Shown here: in pieces, positions 27,615-37,231 of the stretch
Layout: the number at the start of each line of letters is the position of its first letter
Numbering within the stretch: position 1 is the first letter of the stretch
Assembly: GCF_038396785.1 (NCBI RefSeq)
Contig: NZ_CP151087.1
Location: forward strand, 496,001-560,000
Source: Sphingobacterium thalpophilum
GTDB taxonomy: Bacteria > Bacteroidota > Bacteroidia > Sphingobacteriales > Sphingobacteriaceae
DNA length: 64,000 nt
Reading direction: 5' to 3'
The notes under the pieces: generated by a model
What the model was told of the DNA's origin: nothing
Database searches by the model: none
The model's input: the letters and a program-made list of their open reading frames with translations, nothing else
Translations under genes and position numbers: made by a program

Positions 27615-28811
27615 TTAGCGATCTACCTCACCCAGAACAATATCAATAGAGCCCAGGATCGCAATCAAATCAGCGATCAGCACGCCTTTTCCAATTTCCG
27701 AAATCACCGATAGGTTATTAAAACTCGGCCCCCGCGACTTTACACGCAATGGAATATCTGATTTATCTTTTGTGACAAAGTAAAAACCCAATTCTCCTTT
27801 CGGATTTTCAGCACGGACATAATAATCCTGCGCTTTCAAATTTACTTTTTTCGGAACCAGCGCTCTCGGATCGAATTCAGCTGTACGTTTAAAGTCTTTC
27901 TGTAATCGTTCAAGACATTGCTCAACAATGCGAACAGATTCCTTGACTTCGTCTACCCTAACTTTATAACGGTCCCAGCAATCGCCGATTGCGCCCATTT
28001 CTCCTTTTCCGACAGGTATCTCAAAATCAATTTCTGGGTAAACCGAATAGCCATCTATGCGTCGTAAATCCCATTTTATTCCTGAAGCCCGAAGCATAGG
28101 TCCCGATACACCATAATTTATCGCAACGTCAGCAGGAAGTATACCTATTTTAGCCGTACGGGAGATAAAGATTTGATTCTGAGTCAATATCTCATCCAGT
28201 TCGACCAATTTAGGTTTGAAGTAGGTAATAAATTCTGCACAGCGCTCTTCAAAGCCTACAGGCAAATCATAAAACAAACCGCCTACCCAGATATAGTTGT
28301 ACAACATCCTGGAGCCAGAAGCCCACTCGAGCATATTCATAATGTGTTCACGGTCACGGAAGCACCAAAGAAACGGCGTTGTTGCACCGATATCAATACC
28401 ATATGTTCCAATAGCAATCAGGTGCGACGCAATTCGGTTGAGTTCACAGACCAGTACACGGATATACTCTATCCTTTTAGGTATTTTACGATCAAGACCA
28501 AGCATGCGTTCGACACCCATCACGAAAGCATGACTATTATTCATCGAGGCGAGGTAATCTAGGCGATCAGTAAAAGGAATTGTCTTTGCGTAATTTAACG
28601 ATTCGGCATGCTTGTCAAAACAGCGGTGCAGATAACCCAAATGTGGAACAACCTCTTTCACAATCTCTCCGTCAGTAATCAGCTGAAGCCGGAGCACCCC
28701 ATGCGTTGATGGATGCTGAGGCCCCATATTTAACACCATTTCCTCACTGGATATCGTTGTAAGGTGTTTTTCATACCGCACTAATGCCTCTTTATATTTT
28801 GGATTCGCCAT
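27615..28811 (-). CDS. nuoD: NADH-quinone oxidoreductase subunit D
   Basis: The 49-kDa-type subunit of complex I, part of the peripheral arm next to the quinone site. The 398-residue protein shows [14 protein letters not shown] (about residues 29-42), [24 protein letters not shown] and the C-terminal [15 protein letters not shown] and [21 protein letters not shown] 28811 (MANPKYKEA) is preferred; TTG 28820 overlaps the nuoC stop and is less likely. It is followed by a terminator rather than nuoE, so the complex I genes are split in this genome. Confidence 0.95.
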   Translation of the reverse strand: MANPKYKEALVRYEKHLTTISSEEMVLNMGPQHPSTHGVLRLQLITDGEIVKEVVPHLGYLHRCFDKHAESLNYAKTIPFTDRLDYLASMNNSHAFVMGVERMLGLDRKIPKRIEYIRVLVCELNRIASHLIAIGTYGIDIGATTPFLWCFRDREHIMNMLEWASGSRMLYNYIWVGGLFYDLPVGFEERCAEFITYFKPKLVELDEILTQNQIFISRTAKIGILPADVAINYGVSGPMLRASGIKWDLRRIDGYSVYPEIDFEIPVGKGEMGAIGDCWDRYKVRVDEVKESVRIVEQCLERLQKDFKRTAEFDPRALVPKKVNLKAQDYYVRAENPKGELGFYFVTKDKSDIPLRVKSRGPSFNNLSVISEIGKGVLIADLIAILGSIDIVLGEVDR

Positions 28812-28816
28812 TTCGA

Positions 28817-29305
28817 TCAATTAATATGGATGCCATGATATGTTTCTGCCTCTTGATAATCCTTGCGCAGAGGATGCCCTTCCCAATCGTCGGGAAGCAG
28901 AATCCTTCTAAGGTCCGGATGTCCCTCAAAATAAATCCCCATTAGGTCAAATGCTTCGCGCTCATGCCAGTCTGCCGTACGCCATACCGAAGTAAGCGAA
29001 GGAATCTCTGGTAATTCGTCCAGCGAACGATTACCTGACAGCTCAACTTTTAAGACCAAACCGTGTTGATAAGGCAATGAATTGAGATGGTAGACAACGG
29101 TAAAATGCGTTTGATAGTCCACCGCAGTAAGATTGCTCAAAAAATCAAAATACAGCCCCTCCGTATCCCGCAGGAATAAACAGACGGCTACGATATCCTC
29201 CTTATCAACAAATAATGCTGGCTGCAGCCCATTGCGATCTTCATTAACAATAATTTGGGTTCCAAATCGGGAAACAAGCGTCGATTTAATTTCGTCAAAT
29301 GTCAT
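28817..29305 (-). CDS. nuoC: NADH-quinone oxidoreductase subunit C
   Basis: The 30-kDa-type complex I subunit, 162 residues. The diagnostic [38 protein letters not shown] block lies at about residues 112-150 ([22 protein letters not shown] and GHPLRKDY are the core pieces). It starts 2 bp after the pdxH stop and runs into nuoD, indicating one operon pdxH-nuoC-nuoD. No nuoA or nuoB precedes it here. Confidence 0.95.
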   Translation of the reverse strand: MTFDEIKSTLVSRFGTQIIVNEDRNGLQPALFVDKEDIVAVCLFLRDTEGLYFDFLSNLTAVDYQTHFTVVYHLNSLPYQHGLVLKVELSGNRSLDELPEIPSLTSVWRTADWHEREAFDLMGIYFEGHPDLRRILLPDDWEGHPLRKDYQEAETYHGIHIN

Positions 29306-29307
29306 AT

Positions 29308-29961
29308 TTATGGGGCTATACGCGTAATCGTCCAGGAGTCGGACACTTTTTTGTAAACGATACGATCATGCAGCCGGCTTGCACGTCCCTGCCAGAACTC
29401 GAAATAAATCGGTTTCAGCAGATAGCCACCCCAATGTGATGGTCTAGGTACAGTGTCGATTCCATTATATTGGCGTTCGAGTTCTTCCACCCTGTTTTCC
29501 AAAAAACTGCGGTTTGGAATTTCGTGGCTCTGCGGGGAAGCCAGTGCGCCGATACGGCTTCCTTTAGGTCGTGATTGAAAATATTCATCCGAATCGGCCC
29601 CACTTACAAAATCAATAACGCCTTCGATTCGGACCTGCCGTTGCAATTCAGGCCAGAAAAACAATAATGCAGCATGCGGATTAGCTTTCATCTCCTCCCC
29701 TTTACGACTCTCATAATTTGTAAAAAAGACCAAACCTTCTGCGACAATATCCTTCAATAGAACAACTCGCGAGGACGGCAAATGATGGGAAGATACGGTT
29801 GAAAGCACCATAGCATTGGGTTCGTTCACCTCGCTGTGGATAGCCGCATCAAACCATTTTTTAAACTGGTGGACTGGATCTCGATCCACATCCGATTCAG
29901 ATAGGCTACCTAATACGTAATCCTGTCTGATTGCTGCAATATCTTTATGTTGAATGGACAT
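29308..29961 (-). CDS. pdxH: Pyridoxamine 5'-phosphate oxidase
   Basis: FMN-dependent oxidation of pyridoxine/pyridoxamine 5'-phosphate to PLP. The 217-residue protein has the FMN-binding SSRVVLLKDI and FFTNYESRKGEEM segments (about residues 63-90), QVRIEGVIDFVS, SRPKGSRIGALASPQS (about 130-145) and the C-terminal FWQGRASRLHDRI signature that binds PLP. It leads an operon with nuoC and nuoD; there is no obvious functional link other than shared flavin or quinone biology. Confidence 0.96.
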   Translation of the reverse strand: MSIQHKDIAAIRQDYVLGSLSESDVDRDPVHQFKKWFDAAIHSEVNEPNAMVLSTVSSHHLPSSRVVLLKDIVAEGLVFFTNYESRKGEEMKANPHAALLFFWPELQRQVRIEGVIDFVSGADSDEYFQSRPKGSRIGALASPQSHEIPNRSFLENRVEELERQYNGIDTVPRPSHWGGYLLKPIYFEFWQGRASRLHDRIVYKKVSDSWTITRIAP

Positions 29962-30114
29962 AGAAACCTATTTTTATGTCCTACAAACTTACTAAAATCA
30001 TTGCTTTTTCTCTATAAAGTTAGTAGAAATTGACAAAATCCCAATTTTGGCACAAATCTCGCATAGTTCTAATTAAAAAAGATTAGATCAACAACTCATT
30101 AAAATACGCGCTAT

Positions 30115-30678
30115 ATGTTTACCGAACTTGATCCTCAAAAAGGAAGTTTACTAATTTCCGAACCGTTTATGTTAGACCCTAGATTCCTCAGATCCGTGAT
30201 ATTGCTATGTGAATATCATACGGAAGGATCGCTCGGGTTTGTTTTAAATAATCAAACCAATGTTCGCATTGGCCAATTATTGGAATCTATACCGGATTGC
30301 AATTTCCCCATCTATGTGGGTGGCCCCGTGGCTCAGGAAAGCCTCTTTTTTGTACATAACCGTTTTGATTTGTTGCTGAGTGGCGAAGAAGTTGCTCCTG
30401 GGATCTATTTTGGTGGCGATGAAGAGAAGCTTATCGAAGCCATCCAGACGGATAGCATAAAAGCTGACGAATTAAAATTCTTTATCGGCTATTCGGGATG
30501 GTCTGCAGGTCAACTTGAGGCTGAAATTAAAGAAAATAGCTGGGCTGTACAGAACAAATACCACCATCAGCTTATTTTTGAAGGGAACGGTGAATTGCTA
30601 TGGAAAGATGCCATTATTGGACTTGGCCCCAAATATGCACATGTTGCCAACTTTCCGCAGAGCCCTAGTTTGAATTAG
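30115..30678 (+). CDS. YqgE/AlgH family protein
   Basis: A 187-residue protein of the UPF0301/AlgH family. Typical motifs: GSLLISEPFMLDPRFLRSVILLCEY (in pieces, about residues 10-34), GSLGFVLNNQ, YVGGPV (about 68-73) and FIGYSGWSAGQLEAEI (about 128-143). Function is not established; some members are called transcriptional regulators of alginate, without clear mechanism. Single gene with a 150-bp leader from pdxH. Confidence 0.9.
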   Translation: MFTELDPQKGSLLISEPFMLDPRFLRSVILLCEYHTEGSLGFVLNNQTNVRIGQLLESIPDCNFPIYVGGPVAQESLFFVHNRFDLLLSGEEVAPGIYFGGDEEKLIEAIQTDSIKADELKFFIGYSGWSAGQLEAEIKENSWAVQNKYHHQLIFEGNGELLWKDAIIGLGPKYAHVANFPQSPSLN

Positions 30679-30849
30679 GCTAAGAGGCTTTCGATTGCTG
30701 ACAGCCTACTACAAGATCCTTTTAACGAAATACACGCACTTATGACAAAATAGGACGTTTTCTGCCATCATGTCTTATAGGAGGTATTTGGAACATAGAT
30801 TGTATGTTGTAAACAAATCATAAATTTAAAAAATAGCGACATAAAAATT

Positions 30850-32739
30850 ATGAATCCAGAAAAAGGTAGTATTTCAATTCACACGGAGAACATATTTCCC
30901 GTAATCAAAAAGTTCTTATATTCCGATAATGAAATTTTCTTGCGTGAACTGGTATCTAATGCCGTTGATGCTTCTCAAAAAATCAAACGCCTGGCTTCTT
31001 TAGGTCAATATCAAGGTGAAACAGGTGAATTGATTGTAGACGTAAAATTTGATGAAGCTGCCAAAACCATCACTATTTCCGACAATGGTATTGGTATGAC
31101 AGCAGAGGAAATAAAAAAATACATCAACCAGATCGCTTTCTCCGGAGCGACAGAGTTTATGGAAAAATTCAAAGAAGCAAATGATGCAAACGAAATCATT
31201 GGCCGTTTTGGTTTGGGCTTCTATTCCGCATTTATGGTGGCCGATACGGTGGAAATCGAATCCTTATCCTATCAGGATGGAGCAGAACCAGCCCATTGGA
31301 CTTGCGATGGTAGTACATCTTACGAAATCTCTACAGGCACAAGAACCACACGTGGTACTGATGTCATTCTACATATTAACGAAGAGTCCACTGAATTTTT
31401 AAGTCAGGCACGTTTACAGAATATTTTAGATAAGTATGCTAAATTTCTTCCCGTTCCAATCCGTTTTGGTACAAAAACAAATTCTGAGCCGGATGGTGAA
31501 GACGAAGAAGGAAAACCAAAATACAAATCTGTAGAGGTAGACAATATTATCAATAATACTTCTCCAGCATGGACAAAGTCACCGTCTGAATTAAAAGATG
31601 AAGATTATTTGGCATTCTACCGCGAGTTATATCCTTACTCCATGGATGAGCCTTTGTTTTGGATTCACCTCAACGTAGATTATCCATTCAACCTGACCGG
31701 TATCCTTTACTTTCCTAAAGTTAAAAATGAACTTGAGATCCAGCGTAATAAAATCAAACTTTACTCGAGACAAGTGTTCATTACCGACGAAGTGAAAGAT
31801 ATTGTTCCAGAGTTCTTGATGTTACTTCACGGTGTAATCGATTCTCCAGATATTCCGTTGAACGTTTCCCGTTCATTTTTGCAGGCGGACAGCAACGTTA
31901 AGAAAATCAATAGTTACATCACCAAAAAGGTGGCTGACAAATTGAACGAAATATTTAAGACTGACCGCAAAGGCTTTGAGGAGAAATGGACGGATATCGG
32001 CTTATTTATCAAATATGGTATGCTAAGCGATGAGAAATTTGCTGAAAAAGCAAATGACTTCTGTTTGGTAAAAAATACGAAAGACGAAAGTTTCACCATC
32101 AAAGAGTATTACGAAAAAGTCAAAGATATCCAAGTAGATAAAGATGGAAACATTATCTACTTATATACGCATGATGCTGCTCAACAAGATGGATTTATCC
32201 AAACTGCATTAAACAAAGGTTATGATGTACTGACACTCGATGGTCCACTAGATACGCACTTTGCGGCTTATTTGGAGGAAAAGGGTGGCGAAAAGGTGCA
32301 ACTGAAACGTGTAGATGCTGACGTTATCGATAAATTGATTCAGAAAGATGAAAAGGTCGACCTGGCTCTTTCGGAAGAAGAATCTAAAAAAGCGCTGGAA
32401 GTTTTCGAAAAGGCAATTTCACGCCAAGATATGAAAGTTGAAGTTGATGCGTTAAATGAGGGTGATCTGCCTGTATCGGTAACGATTGATGAATTTATGC
32501 GCCGGATGAAAGATATGGCTAAGACAGGTGGCGGTATGAATTTCTATGGTTCATTGCCCGACAATTATAAGGTAACTGTTAACGGTAACCATCCACTGAT
32601 CAAAAGAATTTTATCAGCATCGGACGAAGAAGGCTCTAAACTAGCAAAACAGGCTTTTGATTTAGCACTCTTATCCAGAGGTTTATTGTCTGGAGCCGAT
32701 TTAACATCCTTTGTGAAGAGAAGTGTAGAAATGATATAA
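30850..32739 (+). CDS. htpG: Molecular chaperone HtpG (Hsp90)
   Basis: A 629-residue bacterial Hsp90. The GHKL ATPase N-domain shows FLRELVSNAVDA (helix with catalytic Glu, about residues 30-41), ISDNGIGMT (about 77-85) and the GRFGLGFYSAFMVAD lid/glycine motif (about 117-131). The middle domain has YFPK and the arginine-bearing SRSFLQ motif; the C-terminal dimerisation domain follows. Length is normal. A strong terminator follows 21 bp after the stop. Confidence 0.97.
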   Translation: MNPEKGSISIHTENIFPVIKKFLYSDNEIFLRELVSNAVDASQKIKRLASLGQYQGETGELIVDVKFDEAAKTITISDNGIGMTAEEIKKYINQIAFSGATEFMEKFKEANDANEIIGRFGLGFYSAFMVADTVEIESLSYQDGAEPAHWTCDGSTSYEISTGTRTTRGTDVILHINEESTEFLSQARLQNILDKYAKFLPVPIRFGTKTNSEPDGEDEEGKPKYKSVEVDNIINNTSPAWTKSPSELKDEDYLAFYRELYPYSMDEPLFWIHLNVDYPFNLTGILYFPKVKNELEIQRNKIKLYSRQVFITDEVKDIVPEFLMLLHGVIDSPDIPLNVSRSFLQADSNVKKINSYITKKVADKLNEIFKTDRKGFEEKWTDIGLFIKYGMLSDEKFAEKANDFCLVKNTKDESFTIKEYYEKVKDIQVDKDGNIIYLYTHDAAQQDGFIQTALNKGYDVLTLDGPLDTHFAAYLEEKGGEKVQLKRVDADVIDKLIQKDEKVDLALSEEESKKALEVFEKAISRQDMKVEVDALNEGDLPVSVTIDEFMRRMKDMAKTGGGMNFYGSLPDNYKVTVNGNHPLIKRILSASDEEGSKLAKQAFDLALLSRGLLSGADLTSFVKRSVEMI

Positions 32740-32760
32740 GGGCAATCCTTTTACTAAGAA

Positions 32761-32794
32761 AAAGCGGTTTCGGTAATAGAAACCGCTTTTTTTT
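32761..32794 (+). terminator. Rho-independent terminator of htpG
   Basis: Stem AAAGCGGTTTC/GAAACCGCTTT (32761-32771 with 32779-32789), 7-nt loop, followed by a T tract. Confidence 0.9.
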
Positions 32795-32989
32795 AGTAAA
32801 AATTGGAAGCAAATGGTAGCCTTGGTAGTAGCGAATTGCATATCAGCACTGCTATGGACGGGTTACGAGGTTTTTTATTAAAATTTAATAAACTAATCTT
32901 CACCTAGTTGGCTTTAAACGCTGTTTTTTTTCAGTCAAATATTTGGAGGGAATAGGGTTTAATCGTACTTTTGTATCATCAAAATCACG

Positions 32990-33063
32990 GTAGGTATAGC
33001 TCAGTTGGTTAGAGCACTAGATTGTGGTTCTAGGGGTCGTCGGTTCGAGCCCGATTACTTACC
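32990..33063 (+). tRNA. tRNA-His (anticodon GTG)
   Basis: Acceptor stem GTAGGTA pairs with TACTTAC (one G-U); anticodon arm CTAGA-TTGTGGT-TCTAG gives anticodon GTG. A G precedes position 1 (32989), matching the G-1 hallmark of tRNA-His opposite discriminator C at 33063. T arm GTCGG-TTCGAGC-CCGAT. Confidence 0.95.
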
Positions 33064-33064
33064 C

Positions 33065-33096
33065 AAAAAGGCAGATCAAATGATCTGCCTTTTTTA
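33065..33096 (+). terminator. Terminator of tRNA-His
   Basis: Perfect 14-bp stem AAAAAGGCAGATCA (33065-33078) and TGATCTGCCTTTTT (33081-33094) with a 2-base AA loop centre and a T tract. The second IS array begins 35 bp further on. Confidence 0.9.
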
Positions 33097-33226
33097 ATTT
33101 GATAAGTTCTCAGCCAACTAAACAAATGGGGGATCAAGGGATCAAGCTGAATTCTTGGGATCAAGCTGAATTCTTGGGGGGAATGTCAAAAATTTCTTAG
33201 TTTAGCATCCTTAATACAGATATCCC

Positions 33227-33580
33227 TTGCAAGAAGCCGAACGTAAATTACTGTCCCTATTGATGCCCGAAGGGCTATTGGAATACTTTCAGATTTTAGA
33301 AGTCGATCAGGTTGACAATCAGCTCCACATTTATTTAGATGAGCTTAATATTGCTCCGACAGGCTATCAGAACAGCAAGTTGGAGTCAAAGGGCTTCATG
33401 CCTTCCACTGAGATTTCAGACTTTCCCATTCGAGGCCAGAAAGTTACGCTACATATCCGCCGTCGTCGCTGGACGGTCCTGGATACCGGAGAGATCATCA
33501 CAAGAGATTGGAATCTGGTGCGTGAGGGTGCTCGAATGACTACGGAATTCGGGCTTTTTTTAAAGAAGATATTTGGATAA
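33227..33580 (+). CDS. ISAon1-type transposase N-region protein (copy C')
   Basis: 117 residues, identical to the C and D N-region proteins, from TTG 33227; it overlaps the catalytic frame by 8 nt. Confidence 0.75.
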   Translation: MQEAERKLLSLLMPEGLLEYFQILEVDQVDNQLHIYLDELNIAPTGYQNSKLESKGFMPSTEISDFPIRGQKVTLHIRRRRWTVLDTGEIITRDWNLVREGARMTTEFGLFLKKIFG

Positions 33581-34556
33581 TCATCCTGTAAGCGCCCAAT
33601 TGGTAGGTCTGTTCTTCCAAATGGACGGTAAGCAACTACAGGATCAATACAAGAACCATCTCAGTGACTTCCAGGACTGGGACCAAAAGCCACACGCAGA
33701 GCAATGGACCCTTTTTCCTGATAACATATCGGAACACCTGAGCATCGATGAGACCAGCTTTAGCAACGGTGAACTTTACACGATCGTAAGCAGTAAATCA
33801 GCAAAGGGCAGGAAGGGAACCATATTGGCTACCATAAGAGGGACAAAGGCGGAAGATATTATTGCTGTATTAGAGCGCATTCCACTTAAACTAAGGAACA
33901 AAGTTAGGGAAGTAACGATGGATATGGCCCCCAATATGGCAAAGGCTATCCGTAGGTGTTTCAGAAATGCCAGAAGGGTTATCGATCGGTTTCATGTACA
34001 AAAACTTGCTTATGATGCTGTTCAGGAACTCCGTATCAAATACCGATGGGAAGTCTTAGATGCAGAAAGCAAAAAAATAATGGAATCGCGAAAACGGGGT
34101 ATCCCATATGACCCCGAGTTGTTGCCTAATGGTGATACGCTCAAACAGCTATTAGCTAGGTCGAGACACCTCCTGTTCAAGCATCCAAGTCGATGGTCGG
34201 AAAGCCAAAAACGCCGTGCAGAACTGCTGTTCATCAGGTTTCCCAAGCTAAAACAGGCTTATGATCTTGGAGTTGCCTTAGGTGACATCTTCAATAAATG
34301 CAGGGATAAAAAAGTTGCTTTCACAAAGTTAGGACTGTGGCACAACCAGGTTGAGAACGCGGGTATTGCTTCATTCGAGAGTGTCGCAAGATCCATTGCA
34401 GCACATCATCAATACATTCTCCACTACTTCGACAATAGAAGCACCAATGCATCCGCAGAGTCCTTCAATGCAAAACTCAAAGCTTTCAGGAGCGTCTTCC
34501 GTGGAGTAAGGGATACAACATTCTTCCTGTACAGAGTGATGAAATTGTATGCTTAA
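33573..34556 (+). CDS. ISAon1/ISL3-like DDE transposase (copy C')
   Basis: 327 residues, identical to copies C and D, catalytic Glu present in NASAESF. TTG start in the +1 register relative to the N-region. Likely functional if the two frames are joined or coupled. Confidence 0.85.
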   Translation: MDNHPVSAQLVGLFFQMDGKQLQDQYKNHLSDFQDWDQKPHAEQWTLFPDNISEHLSIDETSFSNGELYTIVSSKSAKGRKGTILATIRGTKAEDIIAVLERIPLKLRNKVREVTMDMAPNMAKAIRRCFRNARRVIDRFHVQKLAYDAVQELRIKYRWEVLDAESKKIMESRKRGIPYDPELLPNGDTLKQLLARSRHLLFKHPSRWSESQKRRAELLFIRFPKLKQAYDLGVALGDIFNKCRDKKVAFTKLGLWHNQVENAGIASFESVARSIAAHHQYILHYFDNRSTNASAESFNAKLKAFRSVFRGVRDTTFFLYRVMKLYA

Positions 34557-34647
34557 AAATGATTACCCCCCAAACTTTCGGTATGATCCAATTCTTGGGG
34601 GGAATGTCAAAAATTTCTTAGTTTAGCATCCTTAATACAGATATCCC

Positions 34648-35001
34648 TTGCAAGAAGCCGAACGTAAATTACTGTCCCTATTGATGCCCGAAGGGCTATT
34701 GGAATACTTTCAGATTTTAGAAGTCGATCAGGTTGACAATCAGCTCCACATTTATTTAGATGAGCTTAATATTGCTCCGACAGGCTATCAGAACAGCAAG
34801 TTGGAGTCAAAGGGCTTCATGCCTTCCACTGAGATTTCAGACTTTCCCATTCGAGGCCAGAAAGTTACGCTACATATCCGCCGTCGTCGCTGGACGGTCC
34901 TGGATACCGGAGAGATCATCACAAGAGATTGGAATCTGGTGCGTGAGGGTGCTCGAATGACTACGGAATTCGGGCTTTTTTTAAAGAAGATATTTGGATA
35001 A
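34648..35001 (+). CDS. ISAon1-type transposase N-region protein (copy D')
   Basis: 117 residues, identical to the other subtype 1 N-regions; same TTG start and frame overlap. Confidence 0.75.
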   Translation: MQEAERKLLSLLMPEGLLEYFQILEVDQVDNQLHIYLDELNIAPTGYQNSKLESKGFMPSTEISDFPIRGQKVTLHIRRRRWTVLDTGEIITRDWNLVREGARMTTEFGLFLKKIFG

Positions 35002-35977
35002 TCATCCTGTAAGCGCCCAATTGGTAGGTCTGTTCTTCCAAATGGACGGTAAGCAACTACAGGATCAATACAAGAACCATCTCAGTGACTTCCAGGACTG
35101 GGACCAAAAGCCACACGCAGAGCAATGGACCCTTTTTCCTGATAACATATCGGAACACCTGAGCATCGATGAGACCAGCTTTAGCAACGGTGAACTTTAC
35201 ACGATCGTAAGCAGTAAATCAGCAAAGGGCAGGAAGGGAACCATATTGGCTACCATAAGAGGGACAAAGGCGGAAGATATTATTGCTGTATTAGAGCGCA
35301 TTCCACTTAAACTAAGGAACAAAGTTAGGGAAGTAACGATGGATATGGCCCCCAATATGGCAAAGGCTATCCGTAGGTGTTTCAGAAATGCCAGAAGGGT
35401 TATCGATCGGTTTCATGTACAAAAACTTGCTTATGATGCTGTTCAGGAACTCCGTATCAAATACCGATGGGAAGTCTTAGATGCAGAAAGCAAAAAAATA
35501 ATGGAATCGCGAAAACGGGGTATCCCATATGACCCCGAGTTGTTGCCTAATGGTGATACGCTCAAACAGCTATTAGCTAGGTCGAGACACCTCCTGTTCA
35601 AGCATCCAAGTCGATGGTCGGAAAGCCAAAAACGCCGTGCAGAACTGCTGTTCATCAGGTTTCCCAAGCTAAAACAGGCTTATGATCTTGGAGTTGCCTT
35701 AGGTGACATCTTCAATAAATGCAGGGATAAAAAAGTTGCTTTCACAAAGTTAGGACTGTGGCACAACCAGGTTGAGAACGCGGGTATTGCTTCATTCGAG
35801 AGTGTCGCAAGATCCATTGCAGCACATCATCAATACATTCTCCACTACTTCGACAATAGAAGCACCAATGCATCCGCAAAGTCCTTCAATGCAAAACTCA
35901 AAGCTTTCAGGAGCGTCTTCCGTGGAGTAAGGGATACAACATTCTTCCTGTACAGAGTGATGAAATTGTATGCTTAA
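34994..35977 (+). CDS. ISAon1/ISL3-like transposase with Glu-to-Lys at the presumed catalytic site (copy D')
   Basis: 327 residues, identical to C, D and C' except that NASAESFNAKL reads NASAKSFNAKL (AAG for GAG at 35879-35881). By alignment with ISL3 transposases this Glu is the third residue of the DDE triad, so this copy should be inactive in catalysis though it could still bind DNA or other subunits. Confidence 0.85.
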   Translation: MDNHPVSAQLVGLFFQMDGKQLQDQYKNHLSDFQDWDQKPHAEQWTLFPDNISEHLSIDETSFSNGELYTIVSSKSAKGRKGTILATIRGTKAEDIIAVLERIPLKLRNKVREVTMDMAPNMAKAIRRCFRNARRVIDRFHVQKLAYDAVQELRIKYRWEVLDAESKKIMESRKRGIPYDPELLPNGDTLKQLLARSRHLLFKHPSRWSESQKRRAELLFIRFPKLKQAYDLGVALGDIFNKCRDKKVAFTKLGLWHNQVENAGIASFESVARSIAAHHQYILHYFDNRSTNASAKSFNAKLKAFRSVFRGVRDTTFFLYRVMKLYA

Positions 35978-36073
35978 AAATGATTACCCTCCACAACTTT
36001 TGTACATGATCCCAAATGCTCCTTGACCAGCTACCCATCATCCGAACAAGCTTCAAAGGCAACTTCTTCCCTT

Positions 36074-37231
36074 TTACAGTTCAGGCACAGGATCCATAAG
36101 CCCTGGATGGCGCGGATCATAAATAGCCACAGCAACTTTAGAGTCCGCACAACCATAATATAAAAACCATTTTTGTTTAAAAAAGACCAATCCTTCGATA
36201 AAAACCGTTCCATCTATATATTGTCCACTTTTTTCGAAAGATTCCATGGGGCGTAAAAACGGAACATCCATTCGAGCCAATACGCTTGTCGGATCTCGTG
36301 GACTAAATAAAACCTGTCCAGCGGAATAGGTATTTTTATTAAAACGCACATCCCCTTTCTCAGCATGATTCTTACCATTGTATAGCAATACAATTCCTTT
36401 ATCAGTCAAAACTGCTGGAGGACCGCACTCTGTCAACGAACTATCAAAGTAACCATCCCTCGGCGAAATGAAGGCTTTCAGTGTACCTCTATTATCTGTT
36501 ACGGGTTCCCAGTCAATCAAATTATCGGATGTGGCGCCATAAACACCATGTTCTCCCCAGTACAACCAATATTTCCCATTGATTTTAGCTATAACCTGTT
36601 TGTTACCTTTCAATGTAGTCACAATAGAAGCCGATTTATGCGGTTCATTGACTAGAGTGCGCCTATTTCTCGAGTTCTTAAAAATAGGACCGTATTTAGT
36701 CCAGTGTTTCAGATCAGTGGATATTGCTACACCAAGCCGCGGTACCTTTCGGTTCCATTGGGTATAAAATAGCACAAAACGCCCATCCTCAGTCTGTGCT
36801 ATCCGAGGATCTTCTGTCCCGCCAGGCCACTCGTTATCTTGCTGCTCATCAGGCCCCGGATAGAATATAGGCGTTTTCAGTCGTTCAAAATGAATACCGT
36901 CAGCACTAGCTGCTAACCCCAATCGGGAGGTCCGGTGGCCAATAGCTTTTCCTGTCCGATCTTCTGCACGATAAATGACATAGATACTATCTCCCCTTAC
37001 TACTGCAGCAGGATTAAAAGTGTCGTTGTCCTCCCATCGAATTTCTTTCTTCAGCATTGGATCATAAAATACGGAACTCGTATCGGGCTCAATAATTGGA
37101 TTGACACCTTTGGGCCGTTCAAAGCCTCCTAATACCCATTGTTCTTTTTTAAGCTTTCCAGCAGGCTGCACGCTGCAGCCGCATAAAAAGACGAACAGAA
37201 TAGAGCCTGCAATTTTTACGATAATATTCAT
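36074..37231 (-). CDS. GH130-like glycosidase/phosphorylase lipoprotein
   Basis: A 385-residue lipoprotein (signal peptide with lipobox LCGC near residue 18). The mature part is a five-bladed propeller with motifs of GH130 and related PH1107-type proteins: NPAAVVRGDSIYVIYRAED (about residues 73-91), SRLGLAASADGIHF, GGTEDPRI (about 141-148) and NEPHKSAS. GH130 enzymes phosphorolyse or hydrolyse beta-mannosides; I cannot assign the substrate. Its 3' end lies 61 bp from the second IS array, and it is divergent from the DeoR regulator. Confidence 0.8.
   Translation of the reverse strand: MNIIVKIAGSILFVFLCGCSVQPAGKLKKEQWVLGGFERPKGVNPIIEPDTSSVFYDPMLKKEIRWEDNDTFNPAAVVRGDSIYVIYRAEDRTGKAIGHRTSRLGLAASADGIHFERLKTPIFYPGPDEQQDNEWPGGTEDPRIAQTEDGRFVLFYTQWNRKVPRLGVAISTDLKHWTKYGPIFKNSRNRRTLVNEPHKSASIVTTLKGNKQVIAKINGKYWLYWGEHGVYGATSDNLIDWEPVTDNRGTLKAFISPRDGYFDSSLTECGPPAVLTDKGIVLLYNGKNHAEKGDVRFNKNTYSAGQVLFSPRDPTSVLARMDVPFLRPMESFEKSGQYIDGTVFIEGLVFFKQKWFLYYGCADSKVAVAIYDPRHPGLMDPVPEL

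Larger units (their letters stand above)
33131..36012 (+). mobile_element. Second ISAon1-like array (dimer C'-D') with unusual ends
   Basis: Two subtype 1 copies head to tail: C' 33158-34589 and D' 34590-36012. They repeat the layout and sequence of C-D at the first locus, including the abrupt TGATCC-AATTCTTGG junction. The left end has three staggered starts (GGATCAAG at 33131, a 19-bp partial end at 33139 and the real end at 33158). The right end is not the subtype 1 end: after GATTACC it switches to 26 bp matching the outer end of subtype 2 (CTCCACAACTTTTGTACATGATCC). Flanks share CAAATG (33123-33128 and 36013-36018), a possible partial target duplication. Confidence 0.82.

Noticed and set aside
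10389..36012. One large composite transposon bounded by the two IS arrays
   Set aside because: The intervening 15 kb is conserved housekeeping (coaD, ruvB, nuoCD, htpG, two tRNAs), each array has its own flanking repeats, and the outer ends are not a matched pair.
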